This document shows positions 43,858 to 53,575 of a DNA stretch of 64,000 nucleotides, one piece after another. Each line of letters starts with the position of its first letter. Position 1 is the stretch's first letter. The DNA comes from Bacillus sp. FJAT-45037 (GTDB lineage Bacteria > Bacillota > Bacilli > Bacillales > Bacillaceae_D). The notes below the pieces were generated by a model. The model saw only the letters and a program-made list of their open reading frames with translations, was not told the origin of the DNA and did not search any database. Where the stretch lies: the NCBI RefSeq assembly GCF_002797325.1, contig NZ_KZ454938.1, positions 477,322 through 541,321 of the forward strand, given 5' to 3'. A program made the position numbers and the translations under genes.

Positions 43858-45453
43858 TTGAAGACACTTTTATCTGTTATTTTTGCAGCACTTATTATTA
43901 CGATAACAATTATTTTAAGCTTGGCGATTGGTCAACGGTCAAGTGAAGAAGTACGAAATGAGATTGGTAGTTCTCTATTAGAAATCTCTTTTATTATGGC
44001 GGATAAGCTAGATCACTATATGTGGTCGCGCTACGGAGAAGTGAAGATTCTTAGTGAGCTACAAGAAGTTAGAGAACCTGAGAATATCGATGATACGAGG
44101 AATATTCTTAATCGATTAAAAGAAACATTCCCTGCATTTTCATGGATCGGCTTGACCGACCACGAGGGAAATGTGGTCGCTTCAACAAACAGCATCCTTG
44201 AAGGAGCCGATATTTCGGCACGTCCCGTTTTTCTCGAAGCCCAAGAGGAGATATTTATCGGAGACGTTCATGAGGCCGTATTACTCGCAGATTTGCTGCC
44301 GAATCCATCCGGAGAAGAGATGAAATTCGTTGATATTAGTACACCAATCTATAATGATGAAAATGAATGGACGGGTGTGTTAGCGGCTCATTTAAGCTGG
44401 GAGTGGGCAGAAGAAATTGAAGAAGTCATAATGAAACCCTTACAAAATCGTAACCAAATTGAGCTGTTTATTATCAGTAGTATAGATGATACGGTTTTAC
44501 TCGGACCGAAAGAAGATTTGGGTACAGCTTTAAATCTATCAAGTATTGAACGAGCACGAGCGGGTAAAAACAATTGGGTATTAGAACGCTGGCCTGATGG
44601 TGAGGAGTATTTGACAGGCTATGTGCAAGCTAGTGGCTACAATGATTATCCAGGACTCGACTGGACGATCCTTGTGAGGCAGCCAATTGATGTAGCGTAC
44701 GCACCGATTAAAGAGCTACAACAGTTTATCTATATTCTCGGCATTACCCTCGCCTTGATCTTAGCCGGTATTGGGTGGTTTGTCGCTGGGAAAATTACGA
44801 ACCCATTAAAGAAGATAACCGTCGCTGCAGATAGACTGAGGCTCGGGGAAAAGGTGGAAATTCCTAGGCATAAGGGAATCAAAGAGATTGAAGTGTTATC
44901 ATCTTCGTTAAGTAAACTCATTGATAATCTCACACAATCTGAATCGGCGTTAACGAAGATGGAGGGAGTCGCTCGTCAAGATCATTTAACCGGACTTCCG
45001 AATCGAATTGCCTTGGATTTTTATTTGGAAAAGACGATAAAAGACTCTGATTCGATTACAGTGCTGTATATGGATCTCGATGGGTTTAAGAAAGTGAACG
45101 ATACATTAGGACACCCAGCTGGAGATGAGCTCCTTGTGGAAATTGCCGCACGGCTGAAGCAAACGATCCCTCAAAGTGAATTTGTCGCAAGAATGGGTGG
45201 CGATGAGTTCGTGATTATTTTGAAACCCGAATATGGATCGATCGAACAAGCCACGCAAATTGGAGAACGTGTGATTCAGGCAATCAATGAGCCATTTTTC
45301 ATTAACGACGAAAAAGCTACTGTTGGGTGCAGCATTGGTGGTTGTGTCTGGACGATGGAATGTGACGAGATTAACGAAGCAATCCGCCTAGCCGATGAAG
45401 CGCTCTACAACGTGAAACGTACGGGGAAGAATCGGATATTGTTTAGTGAATGA
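43858..45453 (+). CDS. dCache-GGDEF diguanylate cyclase
   Basis: About 531 residues. An N-terminal helix (LKTLLSVIFAALIITITIILSLAIG), an extracellular dCache-type sensor (about residues 30-300), a second helix and HAMP-like linker (PLKKITVAADRLRLGE), then a GGDEF domain with DHLTGLPNR and an intact RMGGDEF active site (about 447). The residues just before it (PQSEFVA) lack the RxxD inhibitory site, so product feedback at that site is unlikely. Start uncertain: TTG 43858 gives a natural N-terminus, GTG 43741 has a good site but lies in the htpX terminator hairpin, and an ATC follows GAGGGGTGG. Confidence 0.88.
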   Translation: MKTLLSVIFAALIITITIILSLAIGQRSSEEVRNEIGSSLLEISFIMADKLDHYMWSRYGEVKILSELQEVREPENIDDTRNILNRLKETFPAFSWIGLTDHEGNVVASTNSILEGADISARPVFLEAQEEIFIGDVHEAVLLADLLPNPSGEEMKFVDISTPIYNDENEWTGVLAAHLSWEWAEEIEEVIMKPLQNRNQIELFIISSIDDTVLLGPKEDLGTALNLSSIERARAGKNNWVLERWPDGEEYLTGYVQASGYNDYPGLDWTILVRQPIDVAYAPIKELQQFIYILGITLALILAGIGWFVAGKITNPLKKITVAADRLRLGEKVEIPRHKGIKEIEVLSSSLSKLIDNLTQSESALTKMEGVARQDHLTGLPNRIALDFYLEKTIKDSDSITVLYMDLDGFKKVNDTLGHPAGDELLVEIAARLKQTIPQSEFVARMGGDEFVIILKPEYGSIEQATQIGERVIQAINEPFFINDEKATVGCSIGGCVWTMECDEINEAIRLADEALYNVKRTGKNRILFSE

Positions 45454-45508
45454 GCAAGTTAGTCTTACTATCATAAAAAGTCGAATTCGGCATGAATGGG
45501 GGATCAGA

Positions 45509-45967
45509 TTGATAAAACAACTGAAAATCACTGATCAAAAAGTTGCGAGAGAAGTCTTACACGTTCAAACACCTGCATACAAAGAAGAAGCAAGAATTAT
45601 TGAATATCTGGACATTCCTCCATTAAATGATACGGTGAGTGATTTGCAGCAATCTGATGAGACATATTATGGTTATTACATCAAAGAAAAACTATGTGGC
45701 GTGATTTCAATCAAGATCACGAATGATATTCTAAATATTCACCGTCTGGTCGTACATCCTGAACACTTTAGAAAAGGTATTTCGAAACAATTACTTCATC
45801 ACATAGAAGAGGATAGAGAAGGAATTCAAGAGATTAACGTTTCAACAGGAAAAAAGAACATACCTGCGATTAAGTTGTATGAACAAAGTGGATTTAAGTA
45901 TGTCGGAGAAGAACATGTGAATGAGAGATTATCACTTGCTTTATTTGCGAAAAAAGCACAAAACTAG
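45509..45967 (+). CDS. GNAT-family N-acetyltransferase
   Basis: A 152-residue acetyltransferase. The acetyl-CoA motif A region is LNIHRLVVHPEHFRKGISKQLLHHIE (about residues 83-108), then INVSTGKKNIPAIKLYEQSGFKYVGEE (motif B). The N-terminal PAYKEEARIIEYLDIPPLNDT segment is shared by a subgroup common in Bacillaceae. TTG 45509 follows GGGGGATC; the ATG at 45446 overlaps the cyclase gene. The substrate is unknown. Confidence 0.82.
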   Translation: MIKQLKITDQKVAREVLHVQTPAYKEEARIIEYLDIPPLNDTVSDLQQSDETYYGYYIKEKLCGVISIKITNDILNIHRLVVHPEHFRKGISKQLLHHIEEDREGIQEINVSTGKKNIPAIKLYEQSGFKYVGEEHVNERLSLALFAKKAQN

Positions 45968-45996
45968 CCTGTGGAACTATAGAAAAAATTAAATAC

Positions 45997-46155
45997 TTGA
46001 TGAATATGGTGTTGCGAGAAGTGGTAGGGAACTTTATCATTTCACTAGTAACGTTTGGTATCTCCGCTGTCATCAGCATCTTCATGATTATGTTCCGTTC
46101 AGATAAAAGAGGGATACACGACCTCATTGCAGGTACGTATGTGAAGCATACATAA
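45997..46155 (+). pseudogene. C-terminal remnant of an RDD-family membrane protein
   Basis: An open stretch reading VVGNFIISLVTFGISAVISI, a membrane helix, and then the RDD closing motif FRSDKRGIHDLIAGTYV. The frame runs back into the end of the GNAT gene without a proper start or ribosome site. Only the last helix and the DKRGxHDxIAGT motif survive, so the rest was deleted. A GAAGCATACA / TGTATGCTTC hairpin overlaps its stop. Confidence 0.7.
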
Positions 46156-46204
46156 TTTGTATGCTTCAATATGAACGCATATTAAATGAGAACTGTTTTT
46201 GCCA

Positions 46205-46474
46205 TTATTTAAATAAACCAATCACAATAATAATCATTCCATTTACTACGAATGATGTCGTATAAATGACAGTGATCAGTCCCGTCGCAAAGCCACCCTC
46301 ATCAAACTGTCCCACAGTAAATAATGTCACGGCAAACACGACCGGAGCAAGCAAGAAGACAATGACGCCAGCTAGAATTCGTTTTTTCTTATTGTCACCA
46401 GTTACTTTAACAACCATGACGTTGATGAAGATAAGGACGATCATAAGGATCGAAAGAAAAAGTAAGGCCGCCAT
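46205..46474 (-). CDS. Small three-helix membrane protein
   Basis: An 89-residue protein with hydrophobic segments at about 3-22, 33-55 and 64-87, and a short basic loop (GDNKKKR) after the first. ATG 46474 with AGTGGTGTAAAG upstream. No motif recognised. Function unknown. Confidence 0.65.
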   Translation of the reverse strand: MAALLFLSILMIVLIFINVMVVKVTGDNKKKRILAGVIVFLLAPVVFAVTLFTVGQFDEGGFATGLITVIYTTSFVVNGMIIIVIGLFK

Positions 46475-46645
46475 CTTTACACCACTTTCTAAATGTTATT
46501 CTAAATAAAGTATTGAACCATGAGATACTTTAAGTTTTATGCATATTTCACTACCTTCAACCATAAAAGATAATAATATAGTTTATCCCTCAATGATTTT
46601 AACATATCTGATTATGGAGTAGGTTTTGAAGCATGTATTCACAGA

Positions 46646-46858
46646 CTAGCGTTCATAGTCCCTAATATCAAACCAAAAAAGTATACTCGAACCCATGTAG
46701 TACAAAAGAAGAATAAATACAACATCATAGAGCGAAAAAGCCATTTCCCTTTGGAGTATAAATGTACCTATAGCATAAAAATATAAAATGATAACTGGGA
46801 TCACTATAAATTGAGATAAGAATTTTCGATGTAACGATGTTTTATCTTTCGTTTTCAT
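46646..46858 (-). CDS. Small two-helix membrane protein
   Basis: A 70-residue protein with a basic N-terminus (MKTKDKTSLHRK) and two hydrophobic helices (about 14-33 and 42-62). ATG 46858 follows AGGAGGCTCTAG, an excellent site. Function unknown. The 220 bases between it and the next gene (46859-47082) hold a short GCTGCC/GGCAGC hairpin and nothing else that I can name. Confidence 0.65.
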   Translation of the reverse strand: MKTKDKTSLHRKFLSQFIVIPVIILYFYAIGTFILQREMAFSLYDVVFILLLYYMGSSILFWFDIRDYER

Positions 46859-47082
46859 CTAGAGCCTCCTGAGTTTTACAATTAAATTCCATTAATAATT
46901 ATCTTAACATAAGAACGAGTGCATAAATAAAAAAATAATCAACCTTGTCTGCTGCTGCCGCTTCTGGTGGCAGCTTTCATTGTTTTTAGAGGCCATTGAT
47001 ATTGATTGTATTTTTCACTTATGTAAATTGAACCGGGTGAATGAATCGTGAATATAGATGACATGTGGGAGTGTTGTGACAT

Positions 47083-48951
47083 ATGTACGAGATATGGAAA
47101 GCGCATCGACAGTTAATCTTAGCCCTCATTAGTGGGGGGATCGTGGCAGTGGCATGGGGATTTGATGCTTATGGCAGCAAAGAAATCGCTGTTGTACTTT
47201 TTATAGGAGCTTATTTTATTGGTGGCTATTACAAAGCAAAAGAAGGATTAGAAGAATTCAAAGAAGAGAAGAAATTGTCGGTTGAAGTGTTAATGATTTT
47301 GGCTGCATTAGGTGCGGGGATGATTGGATACTGGATGGAAGGTGCGATCTTAATCTTTATTTTTGCATTAAGTGGCGCGCTTGAGACGTATACGATGAAC
47401 AAAAGCGAGCAAGAAATATCGAAGCTGATGGAGTTACAGCCAGAGGAAGCGACGGTCATTCGAGAAGGAAGAGAGTCTGTGATTCCACTTTCAGAAGTAA
47501 TGATTGGAGATCATGTGCGCGTTAGAGCTGGCGAGCGTATTCCAGCCGATGGTGTAATTATTCACGGAGAGACAACAGTGGATGAATCGGCGATTACAGG
47601 GGAGTCGATTCCAATTGAAAAGAGCATCAATCAGAACGTATTAAGTGGAACGGTGAATAGTACGAGTACGATCACAATGAAAGTGACCAAAAATAATGAA
47701 GAAACCTTGTTCAATAAAATTATTGAAATGGTTCAATCAGCCAAAGAAGAAAAATCTCCCTCTCAACAAACGATTGAGCGATTTGAGGGGCCATATGTAA
47801 AGACGGTGTTAGTCGTCGTCGCGATGCTGATGATTATTCCGCAGTATTTACTCGGATGGAGCTTTGAAGAGTCGTTTTATCGGGCAATGGTTTTACTCGT
47901 TGTCGCCTCACCATGTGCTTTAGTTGCCTCAGTGATGCCAGCGACATTAGCAGCAATCTCAAATGGAGCAAGGCAGGGCATTTTGTTCAAAGGTGGTGTT
48001 CATCTTGAGCAACTTGGTACCGTTCAAGCGGTCGGATTTGATAAGACAGGAACGATTACAAGCGGGACACCAATTGTAACAAGCGTTGTGTTCGGCCAAG
48101 TGGAAGATATAGCTACGTTCTTAGCTACAGTAGCAGCGATTGAAAAGCACTCCCAACATCCATTGGCCAATGCGATCACCTCCTATTGTGAGGAACAAGC
48201 GTCCGTAAAGAGAATAGATGTTGAAAAGGTACACACTCATAGCGGGTGGGGGATGAGTGCAAAGGTCAAGGAGCAAGATTGGAAGGTCGGAAAACGCGGA
48301 TTTTTCCCTGAGGAGATTGTGCAAGCTTTTGAGTATGATAAAGAACTAGACATGTTAGCGAAAGGGAAGACGGTTGTATATGTCGGCAACGAAGCGGAGG
48401 TCCTAGCGGTGTTTTTCTTAGAAGACACCATTCGTAAGGTCGCACACGAGGCGATGGCTGAGCTCAAGCGTTTAGGCGTTCAAATATGGATGCTTACAGG
48501 AGATAATGAGTACACCGCACAGTCGATTTCCAAGACGATCAACATCGATGGCTATGTCGCTAACTGCTTGCCGGAGGGAAAAGCGAGAGAAGTGAAAAAG
48601 CTGCGGGAAGAATTCGGCCAAGTAGCGATGGTTGGAGATGGAATCAATGACGCACCAGCTCTCGCAACATCTACTGTAGGCATAGCGATGGGGGCGGGGA
48701 CAGATGCGGCGATTGAAACAGCGGATGTGGTCTTAATAAAAAACAATCTAGCCAAGATCCCGAAAGCGATTTCTCTCTCAAAAAAGATGAATCGTATCAT
48801 CAAGCAAAACATCATCTTTTCGATCATCGTGATTATTTTCTTGATCGTAGGAAATTTTATGCAACAAGTCTCGTTACCACTAGGTGTGATTGGTCATGAG
48901 GGGAGTACCATTCTAGTCATCTTAAATGGGTTGCGGTTGTTGAGAGGGTGA
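47083..48951 (+). CDS. P1B-type heavy-metal ATPase without N-terminal metal-binding domain (ZosA-like)
   Basis: A 622-residue cation-pumping ATPase. Six N-terminal helices with the metal-site motif SPCALV (about 276-281), the TGES actuator loop, the phosphorylated Asp in DKTGT (about 320), HP locus (KHSQHPLA), and the GDGINDAPAL hinge. There is no CxxC domain at the N-terminus. The CPC-type site and layout fit Zn/Cd/Co pumps; overall it resembles B. subtilis ZosA/YkvW. I see no clear PerR or Zur box upstream. It ends in HEGSTILVILNGLRLL with the conserved HEGST. Confidence 0.92.
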   Translation: MYEIWKAHRQLILALISGGIVAVAWGFDAYGSKEIAVVLFIGAYFIGGYYKAKEGLEEFKEEKKLSVEVLMILAALGAGMIGYWMEGAILIFIFALSGALETYTMNKSEQEISKLMELQPEEATVIREGRESVIPLSEVMIGDHVRVRAGERIPADGVIIHGETTVDESAITGESIPIEKSINQNVLSGTVNSTSTITMKVTKNNEETLFNKIIEMVQSAKEEKSPSQQTIERFEGPYVKTVLVVVAMLMIIPQYLLGWSFEESFYRAMVLLVVASPCALVASVMPATLAAISNGARQGILFKGGVHLEQLGTVQAVGFDKTGTITSGTPIVTSVVFGQVEDIATFLATVAAIEKHSQHPLANAITSYCEEQASVKRIDVEKVHTHSGWGMSAKVKEQDWKVGKRGFFPEEIVQAFEYDKELDMLAKGKTVVYVGNEAEVLAVFFLEDTIRKVAHEAMAELKRLGVQIWMLTGDNEYTAQSISKTINIDGYVANCLPEGKAREVKKLREEFGQVAMVGDGINDAPALATSTVGIAMGAGTDAAIETADVVLIKNNLAKIPKAISLSKKMNRIIKQNIIFSIIVIIFLIVGNFMQQVSLPLGVIGHEGSTILVILNGLRLLRG

Positions 48952-48958
48952 ATAAGAA

Positions 48959-48996
48959 AAGAAGCGAACCACGTCACTTGGGTTCGCTTCTTCATC
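48959..48996 (+). terminator. Intrinsic terminator after the P-type ATPase
   Basis: Stem GAAGCGAACC / GGTTCGCTTC with a ten-base loop and TTC after it. Confidence 0.8.
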
Positions 48997-49191
48997 TTGA
49001 AATAATATTAGTTTAAAGTTGCTCAAGCGATTGATACAGTCAAGAGTAAGATTGGTTAGTATAATTTAATTGAACCGTATTTACATTGCAAGTATAATGT
49101 TATAGACGATATAGACAATAAAAAAGTGACGAAGAGAATTCATAGATTGGTAAAATACGCCATCAGACATAAGTGATAAATAATGTTGCAC

Positions 49192-49214
49192 TAAACAAAC
49201 AAACAAACAAACGA
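49192..49214 (+). repeat. AAAC tetranucleotide run
   Basis: About five copies of AAAC in the leader 50-75 bases before the RsbR-like gene. A short low-complexity run that could vary in length. Nothing else is recognisable in 48997-49265. Confidence 0.7.
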
Positions 49215-49265
49215 AATACGTTGCACAACTAAAAGTAATTGTACTAAAGGGAGCCGATTCGAGTC

Positions 49266-50102
49266 ATGAGCCTTTATAAATTTTTTAAAGAAAACACTTG
49301 GAATCTAACAGAACAGTGGTATGACGAATTAGATAAAACACAAGAAGGGGTGTATAGTTCTACTGTTGAAGTGATAATTCAGCGGTTAAAAGATCAAAAT
49401 CATCAATTCCACGTGAACTTTGCTGAACTTTTTAATGATGAGGAAACAGATGCAATGGCCAGGTTTAATAGCTGGTTAGATGAGATTGCGCAAGATCAAT
49501 CACATTTAGATAGTCGCTTGGATCAGATTATTGGAGAATTTATGAATGTCCAAGAGTTATATTATCAATTGATTCAGCAGTACGTTGCATACAACAATCA
49601 TGAAGCTACACATACTCAAGTCTATGCTTGGAACCGAGTCATCACATCTTCATTTAAAACGATTATCCAAGAATTTAGCAAAAGGCATATGGAAGAATCT
49701 GAACGTCTCTTGAAGTCTCAGCAAGAAATGATTACAGAATTAAGTTCACCAATCATTCGAATTAATCAACATATTGCAATCCTGCCATTGATTGGGGACA
49801 TTGATACCTACCGAGCTCGCGTGATTTTTGATCAAGCGCTTAATGAGTGTAATACTCTTGGAGTCGAACACCTAGTCATTGATTTATCCGGTGTCCCAAT
49901 TATTGACACGATGGTCGCTAATCAAATTTTCCAAGTCGTCAGTGGACTTGAACTAATCGGTACAAATGTTGGATTATCAGGTATTCGTCCAGAGATTGCA
50001 CAAACTGCCATCCAGTTAGGTATAAACTTTAAACACTTAAAAACCTACTCTTCATTAGCGCAAGCCCTTTCTAAAATTATGGGCTCTAAACAATCAATGT
50101 AA
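49266..50102 (+). CDS. RsbR-type STAS-domain stressosome protein
   Basis: A 278-residue protein with an N-terminal globin-like sensor region (residues 1-150) and a C-terminal STAS domain (about 160-278). The STAS core has SSPIIRINQHIAILPLIGDID, then LVIDLSGVPIIDTMVANQIFQ, which carries the Thr-containing loop phosphorylated by RsbT in RsbR proteins. Such paralogues build the stressosome that controls sigma-B. It stands alone, flanked by terminators. ATG 49266 follows AAAGGGAG. The signal it senses is unknown. Confidence 0.88.
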   Translation: MSLYKFFKENTWNLTEQWYDELDKTQEGVYSSTVEVIIQRLKDQNHQFHVNFAELFNDEETDAMARFNSWLDEIAQDQSHLDSRLDQIIGEFMNVQELYYQLIQQYVAYNNHEATHTQVYAWNRVITSSFKTIIQEFSKRHMEESERLLKSQQEMITELSSPIIRINQHIAILPLIGDIDTYRARVIFDQALNECNTLGVEHLVIDLSGVPIIDTMVANQIFQVVSGLELIGTNVGLSGIRPEIAQTAIQLGINFKHLKTYSSLAQALSKIMGSKQSM

Positions 50103-50142
50103 GGGGGAAGAGCTTTGTTTCTTCAAGGAGATTAATAACCTA

Positions 50143-50186
50143 ACAAGAACCAACACGAGCAGATACGCTTGTTGGTTCTTTTTGTG
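50143..50186 (+). terminator. Intrinsic terminator
   Basis: Stem AAGAACCAAC.CGAGC / CGCTTGTTGGTTCTT followed by TTTG. Confidence 0.85.
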
Positions 50187-50303
50187 TTTCACTCAAGGAA
50201 TCGCAGATAGATGTGAGGAGAAGACAAAATATCTGTTGCTTATATTTGGAATATACTAGATAATATTTCTAGTAATTTGAAATTTTAGTAGATAGGGGCT
50301 TGT

Positions 50304-51509
50304 ATGATGAAAAAGAAGAGTAAGATCATTGTTGGGGTTTGTGCATTTGGTGTGTTGCTAGCTGGAGGGATTGGTGCAGGCTTTTATTTTTCAGGAGATC
50401 GTCAGGTCAGTGCAATGTTAGAAGAGCCATGGGTCGAGCAAGTATCAAACATGTCTTTCTATGAAGACTTTGCCGCTTCTGCTTTTTCAGGAAAAATTGA
50501 ACCAGAAAAACATGAAAAAGTTTACTATGAACCTGAAAAAGGGACGATTAAGGAAGTATTTGTAGAAGAAGGCGATCTGATAGAAGAAGGAATGGAGCTT
50601 TTTGTCTATGAGCCCCTTGATGATTCTTCATTAGAACTCGAACAATTAAAGCTGCAGCTAGATATGTCGTACCTGCAAATTAACCAAATAGATAAAAAGA
50701 AGAAGAAATTAGATCAGAGTTTGAAAACGGCAGTAGATAAAGAGGAGAAGGAATTAATTCAAGAAGAAATCGATCAAATTCAATTTGACTTACGGATGGC
50801 GAATCTTGAGGCTGGTCAACTACAAAAGCAACTAGCTAATCTTGATAAAGAAGCCGAATCAACGGTTGTTCTTAGTAAGAGTAATGGAATTGTCCAGTCC
50901 ATCAACCAAGATGTTATTGATGGGGCAAGTCTAGAACAGTCACCGGGTGCATTTATTCAAATTGTTTCAACGGGGTCTTATTTGATAAAAAGTCAGATTA
51001 ATGAATTTTTACTAGATTCAATTGAAGTTGGTCAAAATATGAAGATTACAAAAAAAACAGGCGGGGAGGAACAGTGGACGGGTGAAGTTATCGATATTGG
51101 GAAACTACCTATTGGTGATGACCAAAATGATCAGATGATGGATTATTATTCTGAGTCCAATCCGCAATCGTCGAATTATCCTTTTACGATTTTATTATCA
51201 GAACATGAGGGGTTAGAGATTGGTTTTCATGTCAATATCGAACCGATCACTGAATCCGATGGCAATACCTCAGACGTAGTTCGCATCATGCAAGATTTTG
51301 TGGTCGTGGAAAACGGAGAGTCGTATGTCTGGCGAGTCGATGAAAATGAAGAAGCGACAAAGCAAATCGTTGAAACAGGAGCAGAGTTTGAAGAAGATTA
51401 TTCGATTGAAATTGTGAGTGGCGTTTCTTTAGAGGATTATCTCGTTTATCCAGATCCATCTGTAACAGAGGGAAAGAAGGTTACGATCTACCATGATTCA
51501 TTTGAATAA
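50304..51509 (+). CDS. MacA/HlyD-like membrane-fusion protein of an ABC exporter
   Basis: A 401-residue adaptor with an N-terminal membrane helix (about 7-28), a biotinyl-lipoyl half-motif (GTIKEVFVEEGDLIEEGMELFVY), a long coiled coil (about 105-190) and the second lipoyl half (VVLSKSNGIVQSINQDVIDG), then a beta-barrel. It belongs to the Gram-positive adaptor class used with MacB-like pumps for peptides or cell-wall-active compounds. ATG 50304 or 50307 follows GGGGC. It overlaps the ATPase gene by 17 bases. Confidence 0.87.
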   Translation: MMKKKSKIIVGVCAFGVLLAGGIGAGFYFSGDRQVSAMLEEPWVEQVSNMSFYEDFAASAFSGKIEPEKHEKVYYEPEKGTIKEVFVEEGDLIEEGMELFVYEPLDDSSLELEQLKLQLDMSYLQINQIDKKKKKLDQSLKTAVDKEEKELIQEEIDQIQFDLRMANLEAGQLQKQLANLDKEAESTVVLSKSNGIVQSINQDVIDGASLEQSPGAFIQIVSTGSYLIKSQINEFLLDSIEVGQNMKITKKTGGEEQWTGEVIDIGKLPIGDDQNDQMMDYYSESNPQSSNYPFTILLSEHEGLEIGFHVNIEPITESDGNTSDVVRIMQDFVVVENGESYVWRVDENEEATKQIVETGAEFEEDYSIEIVSGVSLEDYLVYPDPSVTEGKKVTIYHDSFE

Positions 51510-52182
51510 CATCAATAAAGCTTACAAGCTTGGAAAAGAAGAAATACCTATTCTAAATAACATTACAATTACGATTGAATCAGGGGAGTTTCTAGCGATT
51601 ATGGGCCCTTCAGGATCGGGGAAATCGACGCTAATGAATATATTAGGTTGCTTAGATAAACCGACATCAGGCACGTATCAGCTAGATGATATGGATATGC
51701 TAGCTAGAAAAGAAGGACTTGTCGCTGATATTCGAAATAAGCAAATTGGATTTGTGTTTCAGACATTCCATCTCTTGCCGCGACTGACAGCTCTACAAAA
51801 TGTCGAGCTACCGTTAATCTACGGGAAAATAAAAAAGAAAGAACGCCGCCAAAGAGCATTAGAAGCGCTTGAAAAAGTAGGTCTAGGAGATCGAGTGTCC
51901 TTCTTACCAACTAGACTCTCAGGTGGTCAGAAGCAACGAGTGGCAATTGCAAGAGCACTAGTAAATCAGCCCAAATTCATTTTAGCTGATGAGCCAACGG
52001 GAGCTCTTGATTCAAAGTCCAGTGCTCAAATCTTATCCTTGTTTAAGGAATTAAATGAGGAAGGTGTTACCGTAATTATGATTACACATGATCGAGAAGT
52101 AGCAGAAAAAGCTGATCGGATTGTGTATATTCGCGATGGGAAATTGCAGTTGAATGAAAGGGGTGAGGTTCCAAGTGCTTGA
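51493..52182 (+). CDS. MacB-type ABC ATPase
   Basis: A 229-residue ATPase of the LolD/MacB class. Walker A is GPSGSGKST, the signature LSGGQKQRV, Walker B FILADEPTGALD and the H-loop MITHDREVA. MIHLNNINKAYKLGKEEIPILNNI at the N-terminus is typical. It overlaps both the adaptor gene upstream and the permease gene downstream, so translation of the three is coupled. Confidence 0.94.
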   Translation: MIHLNNINKAYKLGKEEIPILNNITITIESGEFLAIMGPSGSGKSTLMNILGCLDKPTSGTYQLDDMDMLARKEGLVADIRNKQIGFVFQTFHLLPRLTALQNVELPLIYGKIKKKERRQRALEALEKVGLGDRVSFLPTRLSGGQKQRVAIARALVNQPKFILADEPTGALDSKSSAQILSLFKELNEEGVTVIMITHDREVAEKADRIVYIRDGKLQLNERGEVPSA

Positions 52183-53401
52183 AAACATTCGAATCTCCTT
52201 TCAATCAATTTTTGCCCATAAGCTAAGGTCAACTTTAACAATGCTTGGGGTCATCATCGGGATTGCTGCGATCATTGCCATTGTCTCGATGATTGAAGGT
52301 CAAAGTGAAGCATTGAAAAGCAATTTAGTTGGAATGGGTAACAATACGATTAATGTTGTTTATGAAGATATGAGCATGATGGGGGAAGGGTACTACAACA
52401 CCTCCTCTTATCTATCAGCTCCCCCTGTCAAAGCAGACACAATTGAACAGATCCGTAGTTTTGAAATTATCTCAGGGATCTCGTTGTACCACGAATCGTG
52501 GAATGCTCCGGCCTATCATTTAGCAAACCTTTCCTATCCGCAATCGTACGGAGTTGATTCTGCATACTTTGAATTATTTCCTGTGACGATGATAGAAGGT
52601 CGACTTCTTTCGCAAGAAGAGCTAGTAGGTGTCTCACAAGTAGTGATGATCAACGAAGATGTACAATCGGAATTATTCCCAGATACAAGTCCGATCGGCC
52701 AGTTTATAGAAGTAAAGGGGATTCCGTTCCGAGTCGTTGGCACATTTACCGATAAGCAAGAAGGTAGCTTCTTCTACGGAGATTGGTCTGAACCGAAAAT
52801 GTATTTTCCGATTGGTGTATGGCCATTGATTGAGGGATTTGATGCACCAACGCAAATCGCTGTTCAAGCAAGCTCTTCAGAACATATTCAAGAAGCAGGT
52901 ATGGTCGCAGCCGACTTACTAAACAGTGACCTGTCTCCATTCGAGATGGAAAGCGCAATGTATAATGTGATGGACCTACAAGCAATTGCTGAAGAAATTG
53001 CTGCGTACAACATGACATTTGCACTGTTGCTTGGAGGGATTGCGAGTATTTCCTTACTTGTGGGGGGGATTGGCGTAATGAATATCATGCTTGTTTCTGT
53101 TACTGAGAGAACGAGAGAAATCGGGATTAAAAAAGCTCTCGGTGCCAAACGACATATCATCCTTATGCAGTTCTTAACGGAAGCCATCGTGTTAACAAGT
53201 ATGGGCGGAGTGCTAGGAATTGCTGGAGGTATAGGCATTGCTAAAGTTATCTCTGTTGTCATCGGTATGCCATTTATGATCTCTATTCCGGCTATCATAG
53301 GCTCATTAGTCTTTTCTATGATCGTAGGAATTGTATTTGGAATATTACCTTCATTAAAAGCATCCAACCTTCAACCTGTTGATGCGTTAAGGTATGAATA
53401 A
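52175..53401 (+). CDS. MacB-like FtsX-domain ABC permease
   Basis: A 408-residue permease with four helices: one near the N-terminus (LTMLGVIIGIAAIIAIVSM), a large extracellular MacB-PCD domain (about 45-260) and three C-terminal helices with the FtsX motif NIMLVSVTERTREIGIKKALGA. GTG 52175 is preferred because GGTGAGG lies six bases upstream. With the previous two genes it forms a three-part exporter; no outer-membrane partner is needed in a Gram-positive cell. Confidence 0.92.
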   Translation: MLENIRISFQSIFAHKLRSTLTMLGVIIGIAAIIAIVSMIEGQSEALKSNLVGMGNNTINVVYEDMSMMGEGYYNTSSYLSAPPVKADTIEQIRSFEIISGISLYHESWNAPAYHLANLSYPQSYGVDSAYFELFPVTMIEGRLLSQEELVGVSQVVMINEDVQSELFPDTSPIGQFIEVKGIPFRVVGTFTDKQEGSFFYGDWSEPKMYFPIGVWPLIEGFDAPTQIAVQASSSEHIQEAGMVAADLLNSDLSPFEMESAMYNVMDLQAIAEEIAAYNMTFALLLGGIASISLLVGGIGVMNIMLVSVTERTREIGIKKALGAKRHIILMQFLTEAIVLTSMGGVLGIAGGIGIAKVISVVIGMPFMISIPAIIGSLVFSMIVGIVFGILPSLKASNLQPVDALRYE

Positions 53402-53421
53402 CTGTTATAGACGAATGGACT

Positions 53422-53456
53422 TGCACTCCTACTTTAATTGTAGGAGTGTTTTTTTA
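53422..53456 (+). terminator. Intrinsic terminator after the MacAB-like operon
   Basis: Perfect 9-bp stem CACTCCTAC / GTAGGAGTG with TTTTTTT. Confidence 0.9.
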
Positions 53457-53575
53457 GATCGATGGGAGGACGTTACTCATTACCATGGTGATGAGCTATA
53501 TTGAGGTCTGTTTTATTTTTCATTATTTGAGATGGTATAATTAATTACATAAATTAAAGAAGGAAGATGATCCTT

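Noticed and set aside
46982-47082. A PerR or Zur box upstream of the ZosA-like ATPase.
   Set aside because: No sequence there matches either palindrome.
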